This document shows, in pieces, positions 42,362 through 51,653 of a stretch of DNA of 64,000 nt. The notes under the pieces are model-generated. The model was not told the origin of the DNA. It made no database searches and saw only the letters and a program-made list of their open reading frames with translations. The translations under genes and the position numbers were made by a program. This stretch comes from Exiguobacterium flavidum (GTDB lineage Bacteria; Bacillota; Bacilli; Exiguobacteriales; Exiguobacteriaceae): positions 62,001 through 126,000 of the forward strand of contig NZ_QPKS01000007.1 in NCBI RefSeq assembly GCF_003344535.1, given 5' to 3'. How positions within the stretch are numbered: position 1 is the first letter of the stretch; each line of letters begins with the position of its first letter.

Positions 42362-43795
42362 TCAGTCTTCCTTCGTCGGCGCGAACTCCGCTGCTGGTGT
42401 CTGACCAGTCTCGAGGTTCGAGTTGCGACGGGCGAACGCGAAGTAGAGTACAAGCCCGATCGCGAACCAGATGAAGAAGGCGATCCACGTCTCGATTTTC
42501 AAGTTGAACATGAGGAACAAGCAAGACGCGATTGCTGCAATCGGAACGTAAGGCATGCCCGGACATTTGAATGCACGCGGGAGATCCGGTTGTGTCTTGC
42601 GGAGAATCAAGACGGCTACAGAGATCAGGACGAACGCTGCGAGCGTCCCCATGTTGACGAGATCGGCGATGACGTTGAGCGGAACGAAACCTGCGATCGT
42701 CGCGCTCGTGAGGCCGATCATCCATGTCGCCTTGAATGGAGTCTTGTATTTCGGATGGATCTCCGAGAACACTTTCGGGAACATCCCGTCACGCGAGATA
42801 GCGAACGCGAGACGCACCATACCGTATGTCATGACGAGGATGACCGTCGTGATCCCGAGGATAGCTCCGAGGTCGACGAATCCTGCGACCCAGTTCTGGC
42901 CAGCAAGTTGCAGAGCAAGTGATACCGGGTGATCGACACCCGCGAATTGCTGGTAAGGAACGATTCCTGTCATGATCGCCGCGACGATGACGTAGAGAAT
43001 CGTACAGACGGCGAGCGACCCGATGATGCCTCGCGGCAAGTTCTTTTGCGGGTCACGGACTTCTTCAGCCGCAGATGTGACGGCATCGAATCCGATGTAG
43101 GCGAAGAAGACGATAGCTGCCCCAGAGAAGACCCCACCCCATCCGAACGGTGTGAACGGTGTCCAGTTCGTCGGCTCGACGTATCCGACGCCGACCACGA
43201 TGAACAAGACGACGACCGCCAGCTTGATGACGACCATGATGTTGTTGACACGTTTCGTTTCCTTGATTCCAAGCGAGAGGAGAAGCGTGATGATTGCGAC
43301 GATCAAGAACGCCGGCAAGTTGAAGAATGTCGATTGTCCTTCGACCGCTCCAGGTGCTGCAGTGAGCGCAGTCGGCAAGTGGAGGCCGAAACCTGCCATT
43401 AGCGATTGGAAGTAACCGGACCAGCCGGCAGCGACCGCGCTCGAGGCCAGTCCATATTCAAGTATCAAGTTCCAGCCGATGACCCAGGCGAAGATTTCGC
43501 CCATCGTCGCATACGTATACGTATAGACGGATCCGCTGACCGGAATGGTAGATGCGAATTCAGCGTAAGCGAGAGCTGCCAACGCACAGGCGATGGCCGA
43601 AAGAATGAAGGAGACGATGAGTCCAGGTCCTGCTGTCAGCGCACCCGTCCCGGTAAGGACGAAGATTCCGGTGCCGATGATGGCCCCGATCCCTAAAAAT
43701 GTCAAGTCGATGGCGCCTAGATTTCGTGCGAGCCCTGTACCCTGCTGGCTGGCAGCAATCATAGCGGAGATATCTTTTTTCCGCGTCAAACTCAT
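42362..43795 (-). CDS. APC amino acid permease, cationic amino acid transporter type (YfnA-like)
   Basis: A 477-residue permease with 12 or more helices, of the CAT/YfnA type. GARNLGAIDLTFLGIGAIIGTGIFVLTGTGA region is the helix-1 signature, and AYIGFDAVTSAAEEVRDPQKNLPRGI follows in the helix 6-7 region. In B. subtilis YfnA transports several amino acids, including threonine. CAGGGAGGAAGTACAAC precedes the ATG. No cre, T-box or riboswitch was seen in its short upstream stretch. Its terminator and that of glpD lie back to back. Confidence 0.9.
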   Translation of the reverse strand: MSLTRKKDISAMIAASQQGTGLARNLGAIDLTFLGIGAIIGTGIFVLTGTGALTAGPGLIVSFILSAIACALAALAYAEFASTIPVSGSVYTYTYATMGEIFAWVIGWNLILEYGLASSAVAAGWSGYFQSLMAGFGLHLPTALTAAPGAVEGQSTFFNLPAFLIVAIITLLLSLGIKETKRVNNIMVVIKLAVVVLFIVVGVGYVEPTNWTPFTPFGWGGVFSGAAIVFFAYIGFDAVTSAAEEVRDPQKNLPRGIIGSLAVCTILYVIVAAIMTGIVPYQQFAGVDHPVSLALQLAGQNWVAGFVDLGAILGITTVILVMTYGMVRLAFAISRDGMFPKVFSEIHPKYKTPFKATWMIGLTSATIAGFVPLNVIADLVNMGTLAAFVLISVAVLILRKTQPDLPRAFKCPGMPYVPIAAIASCLFLMFNLKIETWIAFFIWFAIGLVLYFAFARRNSNLETGQTPAAEFAPTKED

Positions 43796-43926
43796 GTTGT
43801 ACTTCCTCCCTGTTTCTTTTTCTTTTTTTCAAAACTTAGTTACAAATTTACAAAGTTTTCTGACAAATTAATATAGGTCAAAAGACCCATCTTTTTTATT
43901 TTGTTAGGTCATACCTTCTGACAACG

Positions 43927-43949
43927 AAAAAACGCCGTCTGGCGGCGTT
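43927..43949 (-). terminator. Intrinsic terminator of the DUF2252 gene
   Basis: AACGCCG and CGGCGTT form the stem; TTTTTTCG follows on the minus strand. Confidence 0.88.
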
Positions 43950-43961
43950 TCTCCGGTTTCC

Positions 43962-45248
43962 TTAACGCTGACGCGATTGTGCCCACTCCTGGAAAATCTT
44001 AAAATCTTCCCTGACCCTTCGCGCATAAGCTTCCGCAGACCGCGAGACTTGGCTGATGAAGGCCTGGTCTGACTTACCGATCGACGAGACGATCATCTGG
44101 TCCGCGTGATGCGCCAAGAGCTCTGAATCAGCATCGGCCCGGGCGTGAATCTTGGCTGTGATCTTCCCTTGGATCGCTAGTGTCGACAGCAGGTCTTTCG
44201 CATCAGAGATGTGCTTCGCCTTAAGCTTCTTTTTGAAGGGAGAACGCTCCCGGACGTAGAATTCCTCCCCTTTCATGGTCATATAACCTAGAAATGTATC
44301 CTCATGGGCTTGCATCGCCTTTTGCGTGGCGACGATTCGCAATCCTTGGTGGACCGTCTCGACTTCCGGACGATAGGCCGGAAGGAAGAGGGCCGGGACC
44401 GGTGACTGGGCTTGCTTCATCTCAAGAATCGTATCGGCATGTTCCCCGCCCTCTCCCTCGATCAGGATATAGAAGCGTTTCAATCCGATCGATGCCGTGC
44501 CGCTTTCGATTTTCGTCACGACGTCCTTGATCTTATAGAACGAAGGAGTTTGCCTGTCTTCTTCATCGATCGTCTCGATATAGGAAGGCCAGACGGAGCG
44601 AATCGCGTCGAGCGTCGTCTCATCGACGGGCACCATATCCGGCATCTGTTTGAAGCGGCGCTCTCCTCCATGCAGTTCCGTCCGTTCCGCGAGCAGCTCT
44701 GCTTGTTTCTTTTCCGCTTTCTTGATCAGCTTCTTGACAGGACCTTTCGTATTTCCCTTCGTATAAGAAAACGTGCGCGGGTTTTCTGCTCCTTGCGCGA
44801 ACAACCGGAGTTGATCAAGATAGCTCTGGCAGAACGCCTCGATCCCGGCGCGCGGATCATGGCCGCATTCCTCTGCGAACAACTGGACCGAGACGGCCAT
44901 CCGGAGCACATCATAAAGATAGGAGCCAAGATAGCCTTCATCGAAGTCGTTCACGTCATAGACGACTTCTCCTAGAGCATTCCCGTGGACACCGAAGTTC
45001 TCGAAGTGTAAATCGCCCTGAATCCAGGTCGGATAGTGCACAGGCGTATCGAAGGCGAGCGGAATCCGTGTCACATCGTAATAGAACAAGTGAGAACTGC
45101 CCCGAAAGAAGCGGAACGGGCTCTCAAGCATCTTCGCATATTTCGCCTGACGCCCTTCCTCGTCCAACTGGCGAATCGTCCCGTCATAGAAATCGAGCAC
45201 CTTCGCAATCGTCGTCTTTCTGATTTCAGCATAGACTTCTTCAAACAT
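43962..45248 (-). CDS. DUF2252 family protein
   Basis: A 428-residue protein of DUF2252, a family of uncertain role with a fold thought to resemble kinases. Characteristic segments are FRFFRGSSHLFYYD near 46-59, WIQGDLHFENFGVHG near 75-89 (reminiscent of a kinase HGDxHxxN loop) and VYDVNDFDEGYLGSYLYDVLRMAVS near 97-121. These motifs suggest nucleotide binding, but no substrate is known. GAGGAGGGAAAGGA precedes the ATG. It is flanked by terminators and appears to be transcribed alone. Confidence 0.85.
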   Translation of the reverse strand: MFEEVYAEIRKTTIAKVLDFYDGTIRQLDEEGRQAKYAKMLESPFRFFRGSSHLFYYDVTRIPLAFDTPVHYPTWIQGDLHFENFGVHGNALGEVVYDVNDFDEGYLGSYLYDVLRMAVSVQLFAEECGHDPRAGIEAFCQSYLDQLRLFAQGAENPRTFSYTKGNTKGPVKKLIKKAEKKQAELLAERTELHGGERRFKQMPDMVPVDETTLDAIRSVWPSYIETIDEEDRQTPSFYKIKDVVTKIESGTASIGLKRFYILIEGEGGEHADTILEMKQAQSPVPALFLPAYRPEVETVHQGLRIVATQKAMQAHEDTFLGYMTMKGEEFYVRERSPFKKKLKAKHISDAKDLLSTLAIQGKITAKIHARADADSELLAHHADQMIVSSIGKSDQAFISQVSRSAEAYARRVREDFKIFQEWAQSRQR

Positions 45249-45262
45249 TCCTTTCCCTCCTC

Positions 45263-45303
45263 AAAAAAAGACGAGCAAAACATATCGTTTTGTCGTCTTT
45301 TTC
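45263..45303 (-). terminator. Intrinsic terminator of msrAB
   Basis: AAAAGACGA and CAAAAC arms pair on both strands around a short loop; T runs flank both sides, so it may work in either direction. Confidence 0.85.
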
Positions 45304-45308
45304 GTCCT

Positions 45309-46253
45309 TTAGAACATCTTCTTATATTCCCCGTATCCCTCCGCCTCAAGCTCTTCGAGCGGGATAAAACGGAGCGAAGCGGAGTTGATGCAATAGCGGA
45401 GACCGCCGAGTTCTGTCGGACCGTCGTCGAAGATGTGCCCGAGATGGCTGTCCGACTTCGACGAACGGACCTCGGTCCGCGTCATGCCGTGGCTCGTATC
45501 GAGCGCGACGTCGACCTCCTCTTCAGCGATCGGCTTCGCGAAGCTCGGCCAGCCGCATCCTGAATCGAACTTATCCTTCGAGGTGAACAGCGGAGTGCCG
45601 TCGACGATATCGACATAGAGGCCTTGGCGTTCCTCGTTCCAGTATTCGTTGCGAAACGGAGGCTCGGTACCGTTCTCCTGTGTCACCTTGTACTGGATCG
45701 GCGTCAGACGCTCCTTCAATTCCTTCTCCTTGTCTGCATCCTTCCAGGCGTCCTTCAAGAACTTGGCACGGCCAGAGCCGACACGATACATCTCGTAACG
45801 GAACGGATTCTTTTTATAATAATCCTGATGATATTCTTCTGCGGGCCAGAACGTCGACGCTTTCCGAATGTCGACCGCGACCGGCTTGTCGAAGCGGCCA
45901 GATGCGTCGAGACGTGCCTTCGATTCCTCAGCCGCCTCCTGCTGCTCCTCATCGAGATAGAAGATCGCCGGCTGATAAGACTCGCCGCGGTCATTGAACT
46001 GTCCACCGCCGTCCGTCGGATCGATCTGACGCCAGAAGATGTCAAGCAGCTCCTGATAGGTGATCACATCCGGATCATACGTCACCTCGATCGCTTCGAG
46101 GTGACCGGTCGTCTCGGAACAGACCTCCTTGTATGTCGGATTGTCGGTATGACCACCCGTGTAACCGGAAATGACGCGCTCGACGCCGTCGTATTTATGA
46201 AATGGCTTGACCATGCACCAGAAACAGCCGCCAGCAAAAATCGCTCTTTTCAT
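45309..46253 (-). CDS. msrAB: Bifunctional methionine sulfoxide reductase MsrA-MsrB
   Basis: A 314-residue fusion. The MsrA half has [11 protein letters not shown] (catalytic Cys10, Cys13) and reduces S-sulfoxides; the MsrB half (about 175-310) has [21 protein letters not shown] and the catalytic [11 protein letters not shown], reducing R-sulfoxides. In many MsrB proteins two CxxC pairs bind zinc; these are not evident here, so this is a non-zinc type. GAAGGGGGAGGTACAAC precedes the ATG. It would repair oxidised methionine in proteins. Confidence 0.94.
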   Translation of the reverse strand: MKRAIFAGGCFWCMVKPFHKYDGVERVISGYTGGHTDNPTYKEVCSETTGHLEAIEVTYDPDVITYQELLDIFWRQIDPTDGGGQFNDRGESYQPAIFYLDEEQQEAAEESKARLDASGRFDKPVAVDIRKASTFWPAEEYHQDYYKKNPFRYEMYRVGSGRAKFLKDAWKDADKEKELKERLTPIQYKVTQENGTEPPFRNEYWNEERQGLYVDIVDGTPLFTSKDKFDSGCGWPSFAKPIAEEEVDVALDTSHGMTRTEVRSSKSDSHLGHIFDDGPTELGGLRYCINSASLRFIPLEELEAEGYGEYKKMF

Positions 46254-46333
46254 GTTGTACCTCCCCCTTCTGCCTTCAGTTTACCCTTTTTCGGCCTGAG
46301 GGATGCCTGACCATGCTCGGTCAATCTTCTTTC

Positions 46334-46516
46334 CTACTCTTCTTCTTTCTTGCGCAGATTGCGGACGACGATATAGATCGCACCGAACACGAGCACGAGA
46401 CCGACGAGCGATAGCCAGATGTTGTTCATCCGGTAAAGCATTTGATAGGCGGCGAGCGCAAACAGTAACAGCGCGATCGGCAAGAATGCCCGTTTGAAGT
46501 GATACCAATAGTTCAT
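46334..46516 (-). CDS. 60-residue two-helix membrane protein
   Basis: A 60-residue protein with two hydrophobic helices (about 10-26 and 33-50) and a basic-acidic tail ending KKEEE. GGGAGGTCGAATC precedes the ATG at 46516; the longer frame to 46570 has no ribosome site. Unknown function; similar small membrane proteins are common in Bacillales. It lies between glycerol dehydrogenase and msrAB on the same strand. Confidence 0.72.
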   Translation of the reverse strand: MNYWYHFKRAFLPIALLLFALAAYQMLYRMNNIWLSLVGLVLVFGAIYIVVRNLRKKEEE

Positions 46517-46566
46517 GATTCGACCTCCCTTTCTTACATCATACTCGAAAGGAAAGAAGACCGGCA

Positions 46567-47664
46567 TCATTTCCGAAGGTATGCGAGAGAGTATCGATCT
46601 GCCGCGACAATCGCGTCCGCGACGTCCTCTGCCGTCACCCGAAAGGCCTGATGGATCGTCTCACCGTCCATCGTCGCAGCTTGCGCGACCTTCAAGATGT
46701 CCTCCTTGCTCGCATCCTTCAACTTGATGTCCTCGAGCGTCACCGGGAGTCCGAGGTCGATGTAGAGAGCGATATACCGCTCAATTTCCTCAGCCGGCCG
46801 TCCTTCGAGGGCGAGCTGGACGAGCGTGCCGAACGCTACCTTCTCACCGTGAGTCAAGTGGTGGATTTCTCCTTCGAGCGCCGTGAATCCATTGTGGATG
46901 GCATGGGCCGCCGCCAGTCCCCCACTTTCGAAGCCGAGTCCGCTCAACAAGGTGTTCGCTTCGACGACCGCCTCCAGGGCTGGAGTGACGGCCTTCGCCT
47001 CAACGGACTGATAAGCTTGCCGCCCGTATTGGAACAGGATCTCTTCACACCGCTCTGCGATCGCAGTCGCTGCGATCGTCGGGACGCCTCCAGCCATCGC
47101 GCTTCCGCCAAAGGCGATGACACTGCGCACCTCGACCCAGGTCGCCATCGCGTCTGCGATCCCCGAGGCGAAGAAGCGGGCCGGCGCCTGAGCGATCAGA
47201 CGGGTATCGACGAGGACGAGATCCGGATTCTTCTTGTAAAATCGGTAACTCTCGAACGTCCCGTCTTCCGAATAGATGACGGACAGGGCACTCGTCGGGG
47301 CATCGGTCGAGGCGATCGTCGGAATGATGACGACGTGGATGCCGAGTTCGCTCGCGACCGCTTTTGCCGTATCGAGCGTCTTTCCGCCTCCGATTCCGAC
47401 AACGAACGTCGTGTCCGCCTCACGCGCGACTTCCGTGATCAAATCGATCTCCTGCCGGGACGCCTCCCCATGGAAGACGATCTCCTCGACAGCGACGCCG
47501 GATGACCGGAGTGAATCTGCCACCTTATGACCCGCAATCTCCCACACCATCTCGTCAGCGAGAACGAGCGCTTGCTTGCCGAAGCCCTCTGTGTACGTCC
47601 CGACTTTTTCGAGAACATCCTTCCCCTGTACATATTTCGCTGGACTGATGAAAATCCGTTCCAT
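46567..47664 (-). CDS. gldA: Glycerol dehydrogenase
   Basis: A 365-residue iron-type alcohol dehydrogenase of the glycerol dehydrogenase group, oxidising glycerol to dihydroxyacetone with NAD. The NAD-binding [12 protein letters not shown] and [18 protein letters not shown] match GldA, and the zinc ligands are in GIADAMATW (Asp), AAHAIHNGF (His) and [10 protein letters not shown] (His). AAAGGGTGGATCAGG precedes the ATG at 47664; a TTG 21 bases earlier is possible. Linkage with glpD a few kilobases away points to glycerol use by two routes. Confidence 0.92.
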   Translation of the reverse strand: MERIFISPAKYVQGKDVLEKVGTYTEGFGKQALVLADEMVWEIAGHKVADSLRSSGVAVEEIVFHGEASRQEIDLITEVAREADTTFVVGIGGGKTLDTAKAVASELGIHVVIIPTIASTDAPTSALSVIYSEDGTFESYRFYKKNPDLVLVDTRLIAQAPARFFASGIADAMATWVEVRSVIAFGGSAMAGGVPTIAATAIAERCEEILFQYGRQAYQSVEAKAVTPALEAVVEANTLLSGLGFESGGLAAAHAIHNGFTALEGEIHHLTHGEKVAFGTLVQLALEGRPAEEIERYIALYIDLGLPVTLEDIKLKDASKEDILKVAQAATMDGETIHQAFRVTAEDVADAIVAADRYSLAYLRK

Positions 47665-47770
47665 CCTGATCCACCCTTTCTCCAATTGAACCTTAGCGAC
47701 AAGTACGGTGTTGGTGTTCCTCTAATCCGCTTCGCTGAAACGACAATTCGGGAAGAGTGACGATCATGTA

Positions 47771-47806
47771 CAAAAAAACCGCTTCCCTCACGAAGAGGGA
47801 AACGGC
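47771..47806 (-). terminator. Intrinsic terminator of the lysine permease gene
   Basis: CCGTTTCCCTC pairs with GAGGGAAGCGG (one wobble) on the minus strand, then TTTTTTT. Confidence 0.9.
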
Positions 47807-47814
47807 ATGTGTCG

Positions 47815-49314
47815 TCAGCGACGCGTCGCAGCTGCTTCAGGGATCTCAAGATCCATGTCTTCGTAGCGGACGACCGACGATTTGTTCTTGAATTTGTAAC
47901 CAAGCCAGAAGGCAAGGAAGAGCGGGACACCGATGTACGTCGCCGCGATGCTGACCCAGTCGATTCGGTCCGCGAGGAATGCCGCATAGTTCTGTCCGAC
48001 GATGACGAGGAAACAGAGCGCGAATGCGAACAGCGGTCCGAACGGGAAGGCTGGTGCACGGTAAGGCAGATCGGCGAGGTCCCCGCCTTGGGCGAGATAT
48101 CCTTTACGGAAACGATAGTGGCTGATCGCGATACCGAGCCATGCGATGAACCCTGTCATCCCCGACGCATTCAAGAGCCACAGGTAGACCTGTCCGCCGA
48201 ACATCGATGTCAGGAAGCAAAGCGCGCCGATCGCGGCAGTCGCGAGAAGCGCGTTGCGCGGGACACCGTTCTTCGAAATCTGCGCGAACATCTTCGGTGC
48301 GTCGCCTTGACGGGCGAGCGTGTAGAGCATGCGTGTCGATGCGTACATCCCCGAGTTACCAGCCGACAGGACCGACGTCAGGATGACGGCGTTCATGAGG
48401 GCTGCCGAAAAGGCAAGGCCTACCCGTTCGAAGACGAGCGTGAACGGACTGACTGCGACGTCCGTCAAATCGTTCGAGACGAGGTTCGGACTCGTGTACG
48501 GGATCAACATACCGATGACGAAGATCGCGAGGACGTAGAACAACAGGATACGCCAGAAAACTTGTTTGACTGCTTTTGGTACATTTTTTTTCGGATCTTC
48601 CGACTCGCCGGCTGCGATACCGACAAGCTCAGTTCCCTGGAAGCTGAAACCTGCGACGAGAATGATACCGATCACGGCCGGAATACCGCCAACGATCGGA
48701 CCGTCACCGAGACCGAAATTCGAGAATCCGACCGGTTCCGCGTCCGTCATCAGACCGAAGATCATCGCGACACCGACGATGAGGAAGACGATGACCGTGA
48801 CGACCTTGATCATCGCGAACCAGTATTCCGCCTCACCGAAACCTTTGACTGAGAAGTAGTTGAGCCCTACCATCAGCGTCAGGAAGAGTGCACTCCACCA
48901 GAAGCCCGGCACGTCCGGGAACCAGTATTTCATGACGATCTCCGCGGCGACGAGTTCGACCGCGATCGTCACGGCCCAGTTGTACCAGTAGTTCCAGCCG
49001 AGCGCGAAGCCGAAGGCCGGATCGACGAATTTCGTTCCATACGTCGAGAATGAGCCGGCGACCGGCATGTACGCCGCCATCTCACCGAGGCTCGTCATCA
49101 GGAAGTAGACCATGAGACCGACGACGGCATATGACAAAAGTGCGCCTCCCGGCCCGGCAGCGGCCACAGATGCACCGGATGCGATGAAGAGACCGGTCCC
49201 GATCGCGCCACCGATTGCGATCATCGACATATGACGGGCCTGCAGCCCGCGCCGGAGTCCTTCCTCCGTTGAATCGAGCGATTCTGGCGCTCGTTGTGTG
49301 TTCAAGTTGTTCAT
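47815..49314 (-). CDS. lysP: Lysine-specific permease (LysP type) under lysine riboswitch
   Basis: A 499-residue, 12-helix AAT-family permease; LRRGLQARHMSMIAIGGAIGTGLFIASG region is the helix 1 signature and GFSFQGTELVGIAAGESEDPKKNVPKA region resembles LysP. The decisive point is the leader: a lysine riboswitch and terminator at 49399-49653 control it, so the substrate is very probably lysine. GAGAGGAAATTC precedes the ATG. The transcript should be made only when lysine is scarce. The gene ends at a strong terminator. Confidence 0.92.
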   Translation of the reverse strand: MNNLNTQRAPESLDSTEEGLRRGLQARHMSMIAIGGAIGTGLFIASGASVAAAGPGGALLSYAVVGLMVYFLMTSLGEMAAYMPVAGSFSTYGTKFVDPAFGFALGWNYWYNWAVTIAVELVAAEIVMKYWFPDVPGFWWSALFLTLMVGLNYFSVKGFGEAEYWFAMIKVVTVIVFLIVGVAMIFGLMTDAEPVGFSNFGLGDGPIVGGIPAVIGIILVAGFSFQGTELVGIAAGESEDPKKNVPKAVKQVFWRILLFYVLAIFVIGMLIPYTSPNLVSNDLTDVAVSPFTLVFERVGLAFSAALMNAVILTSVLSAGNSGMYASTRMLYTLARQGDAPKMFAQISKNGVPRNALLATAAIGALCFLTSMFGGQVYLWLLNASGMTGFIAWLGIAISHYRFRKGYLAQGGDLADLPYRAPAFPFGPLFAFALCFLVIVGQNYAAFLADRIDWVSIAATYIGVPLFLAFWLGYKFKNKSSVVRYEDMDLEIPEAAATRR

Positions 49315-49398
49315 GAATTTCCTCTCGCTTTCTTTTCGTTATATTGGTGTAGTATTCCCGACGTATGAAAGCGAAAAACAAGTTTTTGCGTAAAACAC

Positions 49399-49441
49399 AA
49401 AAAAATGCGCCCTGCCTTCCAGATGGAAGACGAGGACGCAT
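49399..49441 (-). terminator. Riboswitch-controlled terminator of lysP
   Basis: On the minus strand ATGCGTCCTCGTCTTCC pairs with GGAAGGCAGGGCGCAT, followed by TTTTTTTG. It lies about 40 bases after the lysine aptamer and 85 before the lysP ATG. Confidence 0.9.
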
Positions 49442-49480
49442 GGACGTTTTAAGATCGCGTCTCATCATACCGTCGTGAAA

Positions 49481-49653
49481 GATAGCTCCCCACAGAAAAA
49501 GTTCTGTGACAGTATCAGACCTGTTCGATCTGACCCCAACGCCTTGCCTTCAAGCAACAAGCCGTTTCGGCAATTCTCCCTTTCAAGACATTTCTCCTGC
49601 CGCTTGACGACATCCATGTCCCTACTCTTCAGAACTGCAACCTCCATCCCACT
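49481..49653 (-). promoter_or_regulatory. Lysine riboswitch (L box)
   Basis: On the minus strand the aptamer shows the hallmark pieces in the right order. These are GGAGGTTGCAGTTCTGAAGAGTA near 49630-49650, TTGAAAGGGAGAATTGCCGAAAC in the middle, and ACTGTCACAGAAC with GGGGAGCTATC at the 3' end (49481-49491). All match the B. subtilis lysC L box pattern. With lysine bound, the downstream terminator should form and stop lysP transcription. Confidence 0.95.
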
Positions 49654-49690
49654 GGTTGAGTGAGAATATTTAGTTTCAAGTACAGAAGCT

Positions 49691-49720
49691 ATACTACACG
49701 CCGGTAAATTAGTTTGTCAA
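49691..49720 (-). promoter_or_regulatory. Promoter of the lysine riboswitch transcript
   Basis: On the minus strand TTGACA (49715-49720) and TAGTAT (49691-49696) lie 18 bases apart, with TG before the -10. Confidence 0.8.
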
Positions 49721-49826
49721 CCATGATTATTGCGGTGATTTCCCGATTGCGCATGGAATAACGGGAAACGATACTATACACTTGATATATGATAATGTGC
49801 GACAGACAGAAGGGGCGTTTAGATTA

Positions 49827-50288
49827 ATGTCAAATCAAGATTCAAAACAAGAACATGACCGGCTTACTTACCGTGTAGAGGAACAGATGCGAATCCTTCT
49901 GCGGACGATCCGGCGCGAGATGAACCAGCGCTTCGAAGGGAAAGCGACACGGAGCGAATTCTTCATTTTGAGGAGCCTCGTCGAGAATGGACCTCAGCGG
50001 CCAACTGCGCTCGCTGATCAGTTCGAGCTTGCAACGAGCCAGGTGACGGCTTTGACGGACAAATTGTACCGCCTCGGATACGTGACACGGATTCGATCGG
50101 ACGAGGATCGACGTTCGATTCTCGTGACATTGACACCTGAAGGGGAACGCGCCTTCCGTGAACTCGAAATCATCCGACGGGATTATCTTCAGGAGCGGTT
50201 CGGCGATTTGACGAACGATGAACTCTCGATGATGGTGGATGTCTTCGACAAGATTCTCCTGACACTCGATACGGTAGAGGAAATTTAA
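49827..50288 (+). CDS. MarR family transcriptional regulator
   Basis: A 153-residue MarR protein with the winged helix around residues 50-110 (RPTALADQFELATSQVTALTDKLYRLGYVTRIRSDEDRRS region, with the DxRS wing motif) and helical dimer arms. I chose ATG at 49827, with AGAAGGGG upstream; the frame to 49782 lacks a ribosome site. A weak promoter (TTGCGC, 17 bases, GATACT) precedes it. Its target is unknown; the diguanylate cyclase gene downstream has a separate start after a terminator. Confidence 0.86.
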   Translation: MSNQDSKQEHDRLTYRVEEQMRILLRTIRREMNQRFEGKATRSEFFILRSLVENGPQRPTALADQFELATSQVTALTDKLYRLGYVTRIRSDEDRRSILVTLTPEGERAFRELEIIRRDYLQERFGDLTNDELSMMVDVFDKILLTLDTVEEI

Positions 50289-50297
50289 CAGACCGGT

Positions 50298-50341
50298 CGA
50301 TTCTTTGCCAATTCACTCGTTGGCACAAGAATCGGCTTTTT
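50298..50341 (+). terminator. Intrinsic terminator of the marR-type gene
   Basis: CGATTCTTTGCCAA pairs with TTGGCACAAGAATCG with one bulge around an eight-base loop, then CTTTTTCTTC. Confidence 0.82.
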
Positions 50342-50395
50342 CTTCTTAAAAAAGTGAAAATCATCCCAGAAAATGCCGTTATATGGATTAGAAGT

Positions 50396-51523
50396 ATGTT
50401 AGTGCATTTTAAGGGGGAACTTCGTCTGTACGTATTGATCAATCAATTCATCCTGAACTTCTGTATCCTGTTCACAGCGGTCTCTTTGTTCTTCCTGCCG
50501 TTCCGCCACAAAAAACGTATCAGTCCGAAATCACCGGTTTCGATTCGGCTGGCAATCGGTCTTGCCTCAGGCGCCATCGCGATGATGCTGATGTTCAACA
50601 GTCTACAAATCGATATCGCCCGTGTCGACCTCCGGCTCGTACCTGTCGTGATCGCCGGCATGTTCGGCGGTTTCCTCAGTTCGTTTACGACCGGAGCCAT
50701 GATTTCTGCCGCCCGTTTCGCGACGACACCGGCAGAAGAGCTGGAAGGTGCGATCATCTCGACGGTCGTCCTGCTATTGATCATCGTGACGATGGGATTG
50801 TTCCGCAAATATTCAAAGCCTACTTTCGGTAACTTCCAGCGGATGATCATCGCGGGTGTACTCTATTCGCTTCCTGCCATCTATTTTTTGACGAACGGCT
50901 GGATCGTCTTCTTTAAGATCGCATTCATCTATACGGTAGCCAACCTGTTCGGGGGCTATGTCACCTACCGCATGCTGACGGAGATGCGCCGTCACTTTGA
51001 TCACGTCAAGCGCCAGCAACGTCTCGCATTGACCGACGCGCTGACCGGACTCGCTAACCGCCGCCGCCTCGATGAAGTTCTCGTGCGGGCGGAGGAATCG
51101 AATGATCCATACTCCCTCCTCCTCGTTGATATCGACTTCTTCAAGCGCGTCAACGACGAGTATGGTCATGATGCGGGTGACGACGTCCTGCAACAGCTCG
51201 GGAAGGTTCTTCTCTCGTCCGTCCGCCAAGAGGATATCGTCGGGCGTTTCGGAGGGGAGGAGTTCCTCGTATACCTCCCCGACACGCGAATAAAGGAGGC
51301 GATACTGATCGCTGAGCGGTGCCGCTACGAAGTCGAGCAGCATACCTTCTCCGCACGCGGACAGACGCTCCAGATCACCGTCTCGCTCGGTCTCTCCGAA
51401 TCCGCGCAAGAATTCTCTTCGGACGATGTCTTGCAGCAGGCAGACAAGGCGCTTTATGTATCGAAGAAGGATGGCCGTAACCGGGTCACGCCATACGAAC
51501 GCAGCTTCCTCCGCGAAGCTTGA
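50396..51523 (+). CDS. Membrane diguanylate cyclase with LytS-type receptor
   Basis: A protein of about 375 residues: a 5TM-5TMR-LYT-like membrane receptor (first 190 residues) followed by a GGDEF domain. TDALTGLANRRR, LLVDIDFFKRVNDEYGHDAGDD and RFGGEEFLVYLPDT show an intact catalytic domain that would make cyclic di-GMP. The start is uncertain: ATG 50396 has only a weak GGATTAGAAG, while an in-frame CTG at 50426 follows AAGGGGG by eight bases, and a GTG at 50354 is also in frame. The stop is secure. Confidence 0.85.
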   Translation: MLVHFKGELRLYVLINQFILNFCILFTAVSLFFLPFRHKKRISPKSPVSIRLAIGLASGAIAMMLMFNSLQIDIARVDLRLVPVVIAGMFGGFLSSFTTGAMISAARFATTPAEELEGAIISTVVLLLIIVTMGLFRKYSKPTFGNFQRMIIAGVLYSLPAIYFLTNGWIVFFKIAFIYTVANLFGGYVTYRMLTEMRRHFDHVKRQQRLALTDALTGLANRRRLDEVLVRAEESNDPYSLLLVDIDFFKRVNDEYGHDAGDDVLQQLGKVLLSSVRQEDIVGRFGGEEFLVYLPDTRIKEAILIAERCRYEVEQHTFSARGQTLQITVSLGLSESAQEFSSDDVLQQADKALYVSKKDGRNRVTPYERSFLREA

Positions 51524-51529
51524 GCGACG

Positions 51530-51568
51530 AAAGGGAGATGTGTCGGCAATTTCGACACATCTCCCTTT
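51530..51568 (+). terminator. Hairpin after the diguanylate cyclase gene
   Basis: AAAGGGAGATGTGTCG forms a perfect 16-base-pair stem with its complement, but few T follow, so termination efficiency is uncertain. Confidence 0.7.
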
Positions 51569-51587
51569 CGAATAGGCGGCATTCCCT

Positions 51588-51616
51588 TTGCACTTCCATA
51601 CGAAAATCGCTACACT
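51588..51616 (+). promoter_or_regulatory. Promoter of the 174-residue membrane protein gene
   Basis: TTGCAC (51588-51593), 17 bases, TACACT (51611-51616); start codon 38 bases downstream. Confidence 0.6.
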
Positions 51617-51653
51617 AGGTTCGTTGGATTTTTTCTCAAAAAGGAGTTGCACC

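Noticed and set aside
42185-42922. 245-residue + strand frame across the glpD terminator and the permease
   Set aside because: It runs through two terminators and opposite a clear permease; no ribosome site.
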